This document shows, piece by piece, positions 52,683-62,272 of a stretch of 64,000 bases of DNA (position 1 is its first letter; each line of letters begins with the position of its first letter). The DNA is from Endobugula sp047619205 (lineage in GTDB: Bacteria; Pseudomonadota; Gammaproteobacteria; Pseudomonadales; Cellvibrionaceae), in assembly GCA_047619205.1 (NCBI GenBank), contig JBLHJR010000003.1:1-64000 (forward strand), in the 5' to 3' direction. The translations under genes were made by a program, and so were the position numbers. The notes under the pieces were generated by a model. It saw only the letters and a list, made by a program, of their open reading frames with translations. It searched no databases and had not been told where the DNA came from.

Positions 52683-53912
52683 ATGATCACCATTAGCGCT
52701 GCTATTAAGACTTTATTAAGCCAAGTCATTCCCCTAGAAGAAACATTGACGGTCAACTTAAGCCATGCCTTAGGCTCTGTACTGGCAGAAGATATTATTG
52801 CTCCTATCAATGTGCCGCCTGCGGCTAATAGCGCTATGGATGGCTATGCCATTAACATACAAGACCTTAGCTCAGTCCCTAACAGCACGACTTTATTAGC
52901 TGTCAGCCAAACCATTGCTGCTGGTCATCCCGCTAGTGCCTTAACTGCGGGGACTGCAGCGCGTATTTTTACTGGAGGTGAAATCCCGCCAGGTGCGAAT
53001 GCCGTCGTCATGCAAGAGCAATGTGTTATTCAAGACAGTACTCAAGGTAACACTGTCGAAGTGCCCTCAGCGATTCCATTGAATAATAATATCCGCCCTC
53101 AAGCGCAAGATATTCAACAAGGTGAATGCATAGTAAAACAAGGCCGACACATACAGCCGCAAGACCTTGGCTTACTCGCTTCGGTTGGTATTAGTCACCT
53201 AATGGTTTACCGCAAACTACGTGTTGCTATTTTATCGACGGGTGATGAGTTAGTTGAACCGGGCAAGCCTCTAACAGCGGGAAAAATTTATAATTCCAAC
53301 CGTTATTTGCTGCAAGGATTTTTACAAAAGATGGGAATAGAAACCATTGACTGTGGTGATATTGAAGATACCGCAAGTGCGACTATTTCTGCATTAAAAG
53401 CCGCCGCTTCTGCCGACTGTATTATTTCTACTGGCGGAGTTTCTGTAGGCGATGAGGATCACGTTAAAGATGCCGTGATGCAACTGGGCGAATTGGGTGT
53501 TTGGCGCATTGCCATTAAGCCAGGAAAACCCGTCGCCTTTGGCTCTATTTTTAGCACCAGTAGTAGCAACAAAAAAACGCCTTTTATTGGTCTGCCGGGG
53601 AACCCTGCTGCCGTTTTTATTACTTTCTTATTATTAGCTCGGCCTTTTTTAATGCAGCTGCAACACCAAACTTATCAAGCGCCTAAAGGTACCTTCATTA
53701 AGGCTAATTTTTCTCATCAAGAAAACCCTAAGCGCCAGGAGTACCTACGCGCAAAAATAAATGATCAAGGTACGGTAGACATCTACAAGAACCAAAGTTC
53801 GGGTGTGTTATCCTCCATTTCATGGGCCGAAGGCTTGGTGCTAGTACCACCACAAACAGCGATAAACAGTGGTGATACGGTAGAATTTATTCGGTTTGTA
53901 GATTTATTCTAG
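52683..53912 (+). CDS. moeA: Molybdopterin molybdenumtransferase MoeA
   Basis: The 409-residue enzyme inserts molybdate into adenylylated molybdopterin. It has NVPPAANSAMDGYAINI (about 42-58), RIFTGGEIPPGANAVVMQEQ (about 99-118), VAILSTGDELVEPGKPL, IISTGGVSVGDEDHVKDAV and FIGLPGNPAAVFITFLLLAR. All four MoeA subdomains are present. There is no obvious ribosome site. Confidence 0.95.
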   Translation: MITISAAIKTLLSQVIPLEETLTVNLSHALGSVLAEDIIAPINVPPAANSAMDGYAINIQDLSSVPNSTTLLAVSQTIAAGHPASALTAGTAARIFTGGEIPPGANAVVMQEQCVIQDSTQGNTVEVPSAIPLNNNIRPQAQDIQQGECIVKQGRHIQPQDLGLLASVGISHLMVYRKLRVAILSTGDELVEPGKPLTAGKIYNSNRYLLQGFLQKMGIETIDCGDIEDTASATISALKAAASADCIISTGGVSVGDEDHVKDAVMQLGELGVWRIAIKPGKPVAFGSIFSTSSSNKKTPFIGLPGNPAAVFITFLLLARPFLMQLQHQTYQAPKGTFIKANFSHQENPKRQEYLRAKINDQGTVDIYKNQSSGVLSSISWAEGLVLVPPQTAINSGDTVEFIRFVDLF

Positions 53913-53944
53913 TGGCAAGCTACACTTTTTATTTCTAGGGTACT

Positions 53945-53973
53945 TACTAGCAGGGTGCTTGAACCCGGTAGTA
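53945..53973. repeat. Palindromic element, family B, compact copy
   Basis: TACTAGCAGGGT-GCTTGA-ACCCGGTAGTA folds as a 29-nt hairpin with a small asymmetry. Its two arms equal the outer ends of the longer copy at 55209-55342, as if the inner part had been lost. Confidence 0.7.
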
Positions 53974-54059
53974 TGTGAAGTTATTTTAATATAGTGGGGA
54001 ATTGTTTAAAACCCTACATCCAATCACACGTCTCACCGTTTAATTAATAGAGTATAAAG

Positions 54060-54335
54060 ATGAATAAACAAACTAATCTAGAAGCCGCCGCATTTCGTCG
54101 TTTATTAACACACTTAGACGAACGTAAAGATGTACAAAACATTGAGCTAATGAACCTTGCTGGATTTTGTCGTAACTGTTTGAGCAAATGGATGATGGCC
54201 GCCGCTGAAGAACAGGGCGAAGCACTTGATTATGATCAGGCTCGTGAAATGATTTATGGCATGCCTTATAGCGAGTGGAAAGATAAGCACCAGACACCCG
54301 CCACAGCCGAACAATTACAAAAAATGCAGCAGTAA
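54060..54335 (+). CDS. DUF1244 family protein
   Basis: The 91-residue protein matches the conserved DUF1244 family: AAAFRRLLTHLDERKDVQNI (about 9-28), LMNLAGFCRNCLSKWMMAAA (about 30-49) and REMIYGMPYSEWKDKHQ. Conserved Cys in FCRNC may bind metal. Function unknown. It is 2 bp from the MOSC gene and clearly in operon with it. Confidence 0.9.
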   Translation: MNKQTNLEAAAFRRLLTHLDERKDVQNIELMNLAGFCRNCLSKWMMAAAEEQGEALDYDQAREMIYGMPYSEWKDKHQTPATAEQLQKMQQ

Positions 54336-54337
54336 TA

Positions 54338-55183
54338 ATGATTGGTGTTAAACAACTTTTTGTTTATCCCGTTAAATCGCTGCGTGGCTTTTCAGTCAAC
54401 TCTGCCAAACTATTACCTCAAGGTTTAGAGCATGATCGACAGTGGATGATCATTAACGAGAGCAATGGTTTTGTCACTCAGCGTAAGTTTTCGGCAATGG
54501 TCTTAATCCATACTCAAATAGATAATGGTCAACTCATTCTTTCAAAACCCAGCAATCCCACATTAGCCCCATTGATCATCAAAAGTAAACATAGCCCCAA
54601 GGGCGATGCCTTTGATGCGCGTATATGGAAAGATACTTGTCAGGTTCTCGATGAAGGTGCAGCCGCTAGCGAGTGGTTGGGCAAGGCGTTGGATTACCCC
54701 ACCCGCCTACGTTTAGTGCGCATGGCTGGCATACCACGCCCACAATCGAAAGCTGAATTATTAGGTGCTGACACACACACTTATTTTGCGGATGCCGCGC
54801 CGTTTTTAATCGCCAACACAGCGTCCTTAGATGCCGTTAACCAACAATTAATCACTGCACAGTTCTCAGCGGTACCTATGGAGCGCTTCCGCCCGAATAT
54901 TGTTATCGACGGTATCGAAGCCTTTGCAGAGCATCAAATTACTCAGCTAGCGCACAAGGATTATCAGCTTAAGCACTGTTACCCTTGCCAACGCTGTATT
55001 ATGCCTACCGTAGATATAGACTCCGGTGTTCGCCATCCACAACAACAGCCCTTTTCACTGATAACTGCCATCAATGCCATGCCAGACAATAAAAAAGCGC
55101 CAGCATTTGGGGAAAATGCGATTTTAGTTAAAGGCGAAGGTGAAATAATTACGGTGGGGGATTTGTTAGACGTTAGACAATGA
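54338..55183 (+). CDS. MOSC-domain protein (YcbX-like, without ferredoxin domain)
   Basis: The 281-residue protein has the MOSC N-terminal beta-barrel (LFVYPVKSLRGFSVNSAKLL) and the MOSC core with ERFRPNIVIDGIEAFAEH and HCYPCQRCIMPTVDIDSG, whose Cys binds the molybdenum cofactor. It stops before the C-terminal 2Fe-2S domain of E. coli YcbX. Such enzymes reduce N-hydroxylated compounds with Moco. The location just after moeA and DUF1244 fits. Confidence 0.9.
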   Translation: MIGVKQLFVYPVKSLRGFSVNSAKLLPQGLEHDRQWMIINESNGFVTQRKFSAMVLIHTQIDNGQLILSKPSNPTLAPLIIKSKHSPKGDAFDARIWKDTCQVLDEGAAASEWLGKALDYPTRLRLVRMAGIPRPQSKAELLGADTHTYFADAAPFLIANTASLDAVNQQLITAQFSAVPMERFRPNIVIDGIEAFAEHQITQLAHKDYQLKHCYPCQRCIMPTVDIDSGVRHPQQQPFSLITAINAMPDNKKAPAFGENAILVKGEGEIITVGDLLDVRQ

Positions 55184-55208
55184 GGGGGATTCTTACAAAA
55201 CCTTCAAC

Positions 55209-55342
55209 TACTAGCAGGGTGCTTGAAAAGAATACACTCCGTTTCAGGCCATCTGAGGCATGGATGCCGAAGCTGAGCGTATAGGGACATATTCACAGCG
55301 CGCCTGAAATGGAGTGTATTGTTTTCAAGTGACCCGGTAGTA
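55209..55342. repeat. Palindromic (MITE-like) element, family B, full copy
   Basis: A 134-bp unit whose outer ends (TACTAGCAGGGTGCTTGAA and TTCAAGTGACCCGGTAGTA) equal the compact copy at 53945, and whose inside carries a second inverted repeat, AATACACTCC-GTTTCAGGC against GCCTGAAAT-GGAGTGTATT. It lies between convergent genes. The pair gives direct evidence of two size forms of one family. Confidence 0.8.
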
Positions 55343-55417
55343 AGCTACAATTTTTTAACTCTAGGCTAATTTTTTTCTTTTAAAGCATCTCGCATCTCAC
55401 GTCTAACATCTCACCTA

Positions 55418-56386
55418 TCACAACAACTCAATCTTAATCCAAATACTTTGCTCATCATCATCGGCAGTTTTTGTTGAATGGACTTTACGATTACTACCCA
55501 ATTCAGGTCGATGAGAAAAGGTATTTCTTTCGCTGAGCTTTGACCATTGATTCATCGCTATATTGGTCATCGTTTCAATGGTGCTTGATAAGGCTATCGC
55601 CTCGGAGGAACGATTATCTCCGGACTTATTCACACTGGATTTATTCGATGCAGCAGTGACGACTTTGACGCTGAGTCGTGCCTGTTTTTTCCCTAGTAAA
55701 GTAACGCGCAAATGAATACCTGTTGGTACTTCAATCAATTCACTACGTGAACTATTGGCGACTTCACCAGCGGATGCTTGGGTGTTATTCGCCAACGCTA
55801 AAGCCGCTAAACTACTATCTTCATCGCCTTCCTCTACTACCTCAGGAACAATCTCAAGCGCATCATTATTCGCTATAATTTGCGTAACTGACGGTTCTTC
55901 TATAGGGGCATCAGGGTCGATAACCACCTCACTATTATTGGCATACTGGCCTTCTGCCACCGTTATTTTTCGCAAACCCTTTTCTGTCATAACGACCGTC
56001 TGACCTTCCAACGTAGTAATCGTTTGCTGATGATTAATATCCGTGTCTGTAGTGGCAAACTTTACCCCCTCTTTAGTCGGGTATTTACCTCGATAAACAG
56101 AGACTCTTAGCCTCTTCAACGGCTTATCCATACCCTTAATGATACTGACAATATTTTTCATCAACGCTGCAGGAGCACTCACTAAGACACGATTATTATC
56201 CACCGAAATACCACTACCTTCTGGCAAGAGCGGTAATAGGATAGCCTTTACCTCTACGGCATCACGGTGCTGTAAAGTGATACTTTTCAGTGAGTTGGCG
56301 TAATTATTGCCCGCAAAAATAACAAGCGTAAAAGCAATAATATACGCCAAAAAAGGGCTTTTCTTTCTCTTGTCAACAATACACAT
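55418..56386 (-). CDS. Secretin-N-domain-like envelope protein, unknown function
   Basis: The 322-residue protein has an N-terminal signal anchor (about 12-31) and a compact domain at about 32-95 (LQHRDAVEVKAILLPLLPEG and MKNIVSIIKGMDKPLKRLRV) that resembles the N0/STN ring domains of secretins. The rest is a low-complexity acidic linker (VPEVVEEGDEDSSLAAL) and a beta-rich C-terminus (HLRVTLLGKKQARLSVKVV). It lacks the secretin barrel, so it may be a periplasmic partner or divergent pilotin-like factor. No secretion genes adjoin it. Confidence 0.7.
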   Translation of the reverse strand: MCIVDKRKKSPFLAYIIAFTLVIFAGNNYANSLKSITLQHRDAVEVKAILLPLLPEGSGISVDNNRVLVSAPAALMKNIVSIIKGMDKPLKRLRVSVYRGKYPTKEGVKFATTDTDINHQQTITTLEGQTVVMTEKGLRKITVAEGQYANNSEVVIDPDAPIEEPSVTQIIANNDALEIVPEVVEEGDEDSSLAALALANNTQASAGEVANSSRSELIEVPTGIHLRVTLLGKKQARLSVKVVTAASNKSSVNKSGDNRSSEAIALSSTIETMTNIAMNQWSKLSERNTFSHRPELGSNRKVHSTKTADDDEQSIWIKIELL

Positions 56387-56657
56387 AAATCAATCGCTCT
56401 ACATTTTAAGGGCACAACTTTACGGAATAAACCGGTTTATGACATCAACAGCGTTGCGACATAAACAATCCTTACATAGAGTATAGATGCTTATGCTCAA
56501 CTATTTTATGTCGCTTAAGTACTAATCCAGCGAAAGAATAGGCAATTATCATATAAAAAGAAGAGATATTGACTAGATTTATAGGCATAAGTTCCTACAC
56601 TAAATATAGGCGTGTCATATTTAAACACTTCCTCTGCAGATGAACACTAGGACCCTT

Positions 56658-59048
56658 ATGAAAATTAACACCAAAATGATTCTTGGCGGTGGCTTACTAA
56701 CCGTAATCCCTGTATTAATCAGTGGGTTTTTATTAGCGAATATTGCGATAAACAACGGCCGAGCATCGTTGGAAGAAAGTGCACAACAATCACTCATGGC
56801 TATTCGTGATATTACCGCATTAAAGGTCACTAGTTATATCCATACTATCGAGCAACAGGCCACTAGCCTTTCAGACAACTTAATGGTTATTGAAGCCATG
56901 GCTAGCTTGTCGCAAGGGTTTAATGAGCATTCTGCAAAACGTAGCGATGAAGATATTAACAATAATAGGCTTGCTCTAAAAAACTATTATGAACAGTCAT
57001 TTAACACGACCTTTGCATCACAAAACAATAAACAATCTGCGCCTACCCGCGAATTAATTAATGCTCTAGACAAATCGACTATCGCATTGCAATACGATTT
57101 CATTAGTAATAATGAACACCCCTTGGGCAGCAAACATTTACACGATCAACCTCTAGATGAAACGTCTTATGCAGGAAATCATGCTAAATACCACCCAGTA
57201 TTACGGAAATTTATTGAGCGCTTTGGTTACTACGACCTATTTTTAGTTAATCACAATAGCGGAAAAATAGTCTATTCAGTGCTTAAGGAGCTGGATTTTG
57301 CCACTTCATTAATTGATGGGCCTTATGCGCGTAGCGGTATCGGCCAAGCCTTCGCAATGGCAAATACAGCTAGCAATAAGGATTTTACTGGTGTAACTGA
57401 TTTCGCGCCTTATCTACCCTCTTACAATGCGCCCGCTGCATTTATCTCAACCCCCATTTATTTTGAAAAAGCCAAGGTCGGTATTTTAATACTACAAATT
57501 CCAGTCGATACAATTAATGCCATTATGACCCACCAAGAAAACTGGGCAGAGATGGGTTTAGGACAATCAGGCGAAAGTTATTTAGTCGGTGCAGACTTCA
57601 CTATGCGCAGTAATGGACGCTTTTTATTGGAAGATAAAGACAGCTACCTAGAACTGATGCGAGAAATAGATCTATCAGCATCCGCTATCGACACGATGCA
57701 AGCAAAAAATACGAGCATTGGTTTACAAACCGTCAACACCAAAGGAACGGAGGCAGCTCTAGAGGGGAAAAGTGGCGTTGATATTTTCCCTGATTATCGT
57801 GGCATCAATGTTTTATCAGCTTACAAGCCCATAAATATTGGCAATCTACAATGGGCATTAATCAGCCAGATTGACGCAACTGAAGCCTTTGCACCGGTAA
57901 AAACACTACGTGATGCTATTGTCAATAGAACCATTATCGTGTTTTTAGGTGCATTAATAATAGGGCCTTTCTTTGGCTGGCTGTTAGCTTCTTCCGTTAG
58001 TAAACCCATCAAGAATTTAACTCGAAAAATTCATAGTATGGCAGACGGCGAAGGTGATTATACCCAACGCATTACCGTTAACGGTAATACTGAGCTTGAT
58101 GAACTCGCACGGTGGTTTAACACCTTCTTGAGCCACTTGGATGAAACTTTTTCTACATTAATTAAATCCACTATGCGCTTAGTGCCGATGTCAGAAGATT
58201 TGGCTCAGGGCAATACATTAGTGACCGATATGACTAACAAGCAAAACCAACAGATTAAAACCGTAGAGAGCCATTTAGAATCAGCCAAAAAATCTACCCT
58301 TAGTGTCAATGAAGCAACAGAAGCCATTACATTTAATAGTCAGCAAGGTGTCCATGCCGTTCACACTGGGCTAGATATGTTTACCAAAACACATCTGCAA
58401 ATGCATCAACTTAAAGAAATCATTACCGAAACATCATCCTCTATTCACCAGCTAAAACAAGATAACGAAAGAATAGTCGATGTCATAACTGTGATTAATA
58501 GTATCGCTGACCAAACTAACTTACTCGCATTGAATGCCGCCATTGAAGCCGCACGGGCCGGTGAAGCGGGTCGTGGGTTTGCTGTAGTCGCTGATGAAGT
58601 GCGTGCATTAGCATCCCGAACTAGCGAAGCTACCCTGGAGGTATCCTCCATGATCGATGCCATTAAGTCTGGTACGGAGACGGTAGTCGAAGCTATGGAT
58701 CGAGGACAACAATCGACTCTTGAATGTAGTGTGCAGGTCAATGACGCGAAAGAGATGCTCTCCTCTTTAGATGAAATTATCGGCAACATTAGTGATGCCG
58801 TCTCCAGCATTGGCGCAGCAGTAAAAGACCAAGGCGATAGTTTTTCTCAAGTATCCGATGACTTTCAGCAACTCGATGAGCAATTCAATCAATCCAAAGA
58901 GGCTAGTGCAGTCACTGTCCAAGTGGGTGAAGATATGAGTAAAATGAGCATGAAACTGCATGAAATGGTCAAACATTTTACACTCAGCGACGAAGAGTGG
59001 AGCACGGCACCGCGTAATAACATCCGCTTAGAGTTAGACAAAATCTGA
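56658..59048 (+). CDS. Methyl-accepting chemotaxis protein with large periplasmic (dCache-like) sensor
   Basis: ATG 56658 is preferred over 56640 because AGGA lies 5 nt before it, giving 796 residues. TM1 is at about 8-28, and the periplasmic region is about 350 residues with dCache_1-like elements (YYDLFLVNHNSGKIVYSVLK, GESYLVGADFTMRSNGRFLL, RGINVLSAYKP). TM2 lies near 426, followed by HAMP (SKPIKNLTRKIHSMADGEGD). The signalling tip TNLLALNAAIEAARAGEAGR is intact. Ligand unknown; there is no pentapeptide tether. Confidence 0.92.
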   Translation: MKINTKMILGGGLLTVIPVLISGFLLANIAINNGRASLEESAQQSLMAIRDITALKVTSYIHTIEQQATSLSDNLMVIEAMASLSQGFNEHSAKRSDEDINNNRLALKNYYEQSFNTTFASQNNKQSAPTRELINALDKSTIALQYDFISNNEHPLGSKHLHDQPLDETSYAGNHAKYHPVLRKFIERFGYYDLFLVNHNSGKIVYSVLKELDFATSLIDGPYARSGIGQAFAMANTASNKDFTGVTDFAPYLPSYNAPAAFISTPIYFEKAKVGILILQIPVDTINAIMTHQENWAEMGLGQSGESYLVGADFTMRSNGRFLLEDKDSYLELMREIDLSASAIDTMQAKNTSIGLQTVNTKGTEAALEGKSGVDIFPDYRGINVLSAYKPINIGNLQWALISQIDATEAFAPVKTLRDAIVNRTIIVFLGALIIGPFFGWLLASSVSKPIKNLTRKIHSMADGEGDYTQRITVNGNTELDELARWFNTFLSHLDETFSTLIKSTMRLVPMSEDLAQGNTLVTDMTNKQNQQIKTVESHLESAKKSTLSVNEATEAITFNSQQGVHAVHTGLDMFTKTHLQMHQLKEIITETSSSIHQLKQDNERIVDVITVINSIADQTNLLALNAAIEAARAGEAGRGFAVVADEVRALASRTSEATLEVSSMIDAIKSGTETVVEAMDRGQQSTLECSVQVNDAKEMLSSLDEIIGNISDAVSSIGAAVKDQGDSFSQVSDDFQQLDEQFNQSKEASAVTVQVGEDMSKMSMKLHEMVKHFTLSDEEWSTAPRNNIRLELDKI

Positions 59049-59180
59049 ACAATCAACGGGGGATCAACATAATTGATACGATAGATCCCCATTCGTAGAG
59101 TAAACAGCTTGGTTATTCTGCGCGTAAAAAGGTAAAATGATCCCCTAGCATTCTTCATAACTACCTGTTGTCGTCCTCTA

Positions 59181-62100
59181 ATGATTCCAAGCTTAAAGAC
59201 CATTTCTCCAACTCAAGAACGATATTTACACTTTATCGATACCCTCAAAACCTATGGTTTTGCTGGTGATCTATGCCCCGACTACGCAAACCGCACCGTA
59301 CTGGCAACGGATAATTCGCTGTATCAAATACTACCGCAAGGCGTTATTTACCCTAAGACTGTGGACGATTTAGTCACCTTGGCAGAGCTGAGTAATATGC
59401 GCCAATTCCAGGATATTGTCTTAAGCCCTCGCGGTGGTGGTACGGGAACCAATGGCCAATCGTTAACCGATGGTTTAGTTGTCGATACCTCTAAGTATAT
59501 GAACCAAATTTTAGAGATCAATGCCGAAGAACGCTGGGTTCGAGTACAGTGCGGTGTCGTTAAAGACCAACTCAACGCCGCCATTAAGCCTTATGGCTTA
59601 TTTTTTGCGCCGGAGCTATCGACTAGTAACCGAGCCACTATTGGCGGCATGATTAATACCGATGCATCAGGCCAAGGCTCCTGTGCTTATGGTAAAACTC
59701 GTGACCATGTGCTTGCATTAAAGACCGTCTTACTCGATGGTAGTGTTCTAGACACATCGCCCATTAGTGATGCAATACTCACAGAAAAAAAACTACAATC
59801 CAATCGCGTAGGTCACATTCACACCATAGTGGATGATATTCATCAGCAACATCACGCACAAATAACGGCAAGCTTTCCTGCACTTAACCGCTGTTTAACC
59901 GGCTATGATCTTGCTCATATCCGTAACCAACAACAACAGTTTGACCTCAATAGCATTCTCTGTGGTAGTGAAGGTACTTTGGGATTTATTGCTGAAGCAA
60001 AGCTCAACTTATTAGCTATCCCCAAACACACCGCACTCATTAATTTACGCTACGAAAACTTTAATGCCGCCTTACGCGATGCGAAAGCTATTATGGCGGC
60101 CGGCCCAACATCGATAGAAACTATCGACTCCAAAGTGCTACAACTGGCTAAAGACGATATTATTTGGGATAGTGTTAGCATATTTTTCCCTGACGACGAT
60201 CATGACGGGGAGACAGTACAGCTAGAAGGCATTAACTTTATTGAATACACCGCAGACTCTAGTGATGAGCTGCAACAAAAAATGCAACCATTACTGCATC
60301 AATTAAACCATACTGTAGATAATAGTTCTGACAATATTAGTATGGGTTACACCATTGCCTACAATGAAGAGGTGAATAAAATTTGGGGCATGCGTAAAAA
60401 ATCCGTCGGTCTCTTAGGTAATATTCAAGGCGAAGCTCGCCCTATGCCCTTTGTGGAAGATACTGCGGTACCGCCAGAACACCTTGCTGACTTTATTGTC
60501 GAATTTCGTGCGTTATTAGACTCCTATGGTTTGCAATATGGCATGTTCGGCCACGTCGACGCTGGGGTATTACATGTACGTCCTATTCTCGATATGAAAG
60601 ATCCCGAACAAGCGGCAATGATCCGCCCGATTACCGACAAGGTCGTTGAACTCACCCATAAATATGGCGGTTTACTTTGGGGAGAGCATGGCAAAGGTGT
60701 GCGCTCAGAATACTCGCCTAAGTTTTTTGGTGACTTATACCCTCAGCTACAAGCGATAAAGAAAGCCTTCGATCCACGCAATCAATTAAACCCGGGGAAA
60801 ATTGCCACCCCTGCTGCCGATATTCCACTATTAAAAATTGATGAAGTCACTACTCGTGGTGAAGTAGACAGAAGCATCAAAGTAGAAAATTGGCAGGGCT
60901 ATAGCGAAGGCATGTTTTGTAATGGTAATGGTACTTGTCATAACTGGAACCCAAATGATGCCATGTGCCCGTCATGGAAAGGCACACGTAAACGTACCCA
61001 TACTCCAAAAGGTCGGGCATCGTTGATACGCGAATGGCTAAGACAATTAAGTGATAAAAACATTGATGCGGTATCGACAAGCCAGCGTTTACAACAGCAA
61101 GCATGGTATGAAACGCTAATCGCTTTTTTACCGCGAATAGCCAACAGTATTAAAAAGCACAAAGGCGAATACGATTTTTCCCATGAGGTACATGAATCGA
61201 TGATGGCTTGCCTTGCTTGTAAATCTTGCGTAGGCCAATGCCCAGTCAAAGTGGATGTACCTGAATTCCGCTCGAAATTTTTAGAACTCTACTACAGCCG
61301 CTATTGTCGCCCACTGAAAGATTATTTTGTCGGTAGCTTAGAAATGATGCTGCCATTAGTGGCGAAAGCCCCGCGTGTCTATAATGCGGTAATGGGGGCT
61401 AAATGGGTGCAAAAATCATTAGCGAAAGTCGCCGGATTAAGTGATAGTCCCTTACTCAGTACGATTGAATTTGATAAGGAATTACAAAAATTAGGTGTAC
61501 GCTATGCGGACATTGAAAACATCAACAATTTAACGGACAAAGAAAAAGCCTCTGCCGTTATTATTGTACAAGATGCCTTTACCCGTTTTTTTGAGACTCA
61601 ATTTGTTCTCGATAGCATAACCTTATTACAGACATTAGGCTTTACCCCTTTAGTCTCTCCTTTCCTGCCGAACGGTAAACCCTTACATGTTCACGGTTTC
61701 AGAAAAACCTTTATCAATACGGCAATAAAAACCAGTGAAAAACTTAACCAACTAGCTAGCACAGGCATTCCACTAGTCGGCATCGAGCCTTCTATGACAC
61801 TCGCCTACCGTGGCGAATATCAAAAAGCTACTGACAATACTTCAACCTCAGCTCCACCAGTGATGTTAATTCAGGAATGGCTAGCCACACAGACGACACA
61901 ATTGGCACACTACTCATCTGAAATCACACACAGCTATAAACTCCTCGCCCACTGCACCGAAAAAACTAATGCTGCCGCCTCTATTAAAGACTGGCAGTCC
62001 GTTTTTAGCGCTTTAGGCCATCGACTGGAAATTGTAGAAGTAGGTTGCTGCGGTATGGCAGGGACTTATGGACATGAGACACAAAACTTAGAAACTTCAA

Positions 62101-62270
62101 AAAAGATTTATTCACTGTCTTGGGATCAAGTCGTTAATAATCCAGAGAATACAGGTTTATTAGTTGCTAGTGGATTTTCTTGTCGTAGCCAAATTAAACG
62201 TATAGATGGCGAAGCAGTGCCCAACCCCTTACAAATATTATTGAAACTTCAAACTGAAACCTACAAGTGA
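59181..62270 (+). CDS. ydiJ: FAD-linked oxidoreductase YdiJ (D-2-hydroxyglutarate dehydrogenase type)
   Basis: The 1029-residue fusion has an FAD_binding_4 domain (VLSPRGGGTGTNGQSLTDGL, about 93-112), an FAD-oxidase C domain (GHVDAGVLHVRPILDM), and a C-terminal ferredoxin-like module with MACLACKSCVGQCPVKVDVP (about 675-694) and the GCCGMAGTYGHET (CCG-type) motif. E. coli YdiJ is 1018 residues and oxidises D-2-hydroxyglutarate. Here the substrate is by homology only. The downstream miaE overlaps its stop by 4 bp, giving a translationally coupled pair. Confidence 0.92.
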   Translation: MIPSLKTISPTQERYLHFIDTLKTYGFAGDLCPDYANRTVLATDNSLYQILPQGVIYPKTVDDLVTLAELSNMRQFQDIVLSPRGGGTGTNGQSLTDGLVVDTSKYMNQILEINAEERWVRVQCGVVKDQLNAAIKPYGLFFAPELSTSNRATIGGMINTDASGQGSCAYGKTRDHVLALKTVLLDGSVLDTSPISDAILTEKKLQSNRVGHIHTIVDDIHQQHHAQITASFPALNRCLTGYDLAHIRNQQQQFDLNSILCGSEGTLGFIAEAKLNLLAIPKHTALINLRYENFNAALRDAKAIMAAGPTSIETIDSKVLQLAKDDIIWDSVSIFFPDDDHDGETVQLEGINFIEYTADSSDELQQKMQPLLHQLNHTVDNSSDNISMGYTIAYNEEVNKIWGMRKKSVGLLGNIQGEARPMPFVEDTAVPPEHLADFIVEFRALLDSYGLQYGMFGHVDAGVLHVRPILDMKDPEQAAMIRPITDKVVELTHKYGGLLWGEHGKGVRSEYSPKFFGDLYPQLQAIKKAFDPRNQLNPGKIATPAADIPLLKIDEVTTRGEVDRSIKVENWQGYSEGMFCNGNGTCHNWNPNDAMCPSWKGTRKRTHTPKGRASLIREWLRQLSDKNIDAVSTSQRLQQQAWYETLIAFLPRIANSIKKHKGEYDFSHEVHESMMACLACKSCVGQCPVKVDVPEFRSKFLELYYSRYCRPLKDYFVGSLEMMLPLVAKAPRVYNAVMGAKWVQKSLAKVAGLSDSPLLSTIEFDKELQKLGVRYADIENINNLTDKEKASAVIIVQDAFTRFFETQFVLDSITLLQTLGFTPLVSPFLPNGKPLHVHGFRKTFINTAIKTSEKLNQLASTGIPLVGIEPSMTLAYRGEYQKATDNTSTSAPPVMLIQEWLATQTTQLAHYSSEITHSYKLLAHCTEKTNAAASIKDWQSVFSALGHRLEIVEVGCCGMAGTYGHETQNLETSKKIYSLSWDQVVNNPENTGLLVASGFSCRSQIKRIDGEAVPNPLQILLKLQTETYK

Positions 62271-62272
62271 GC

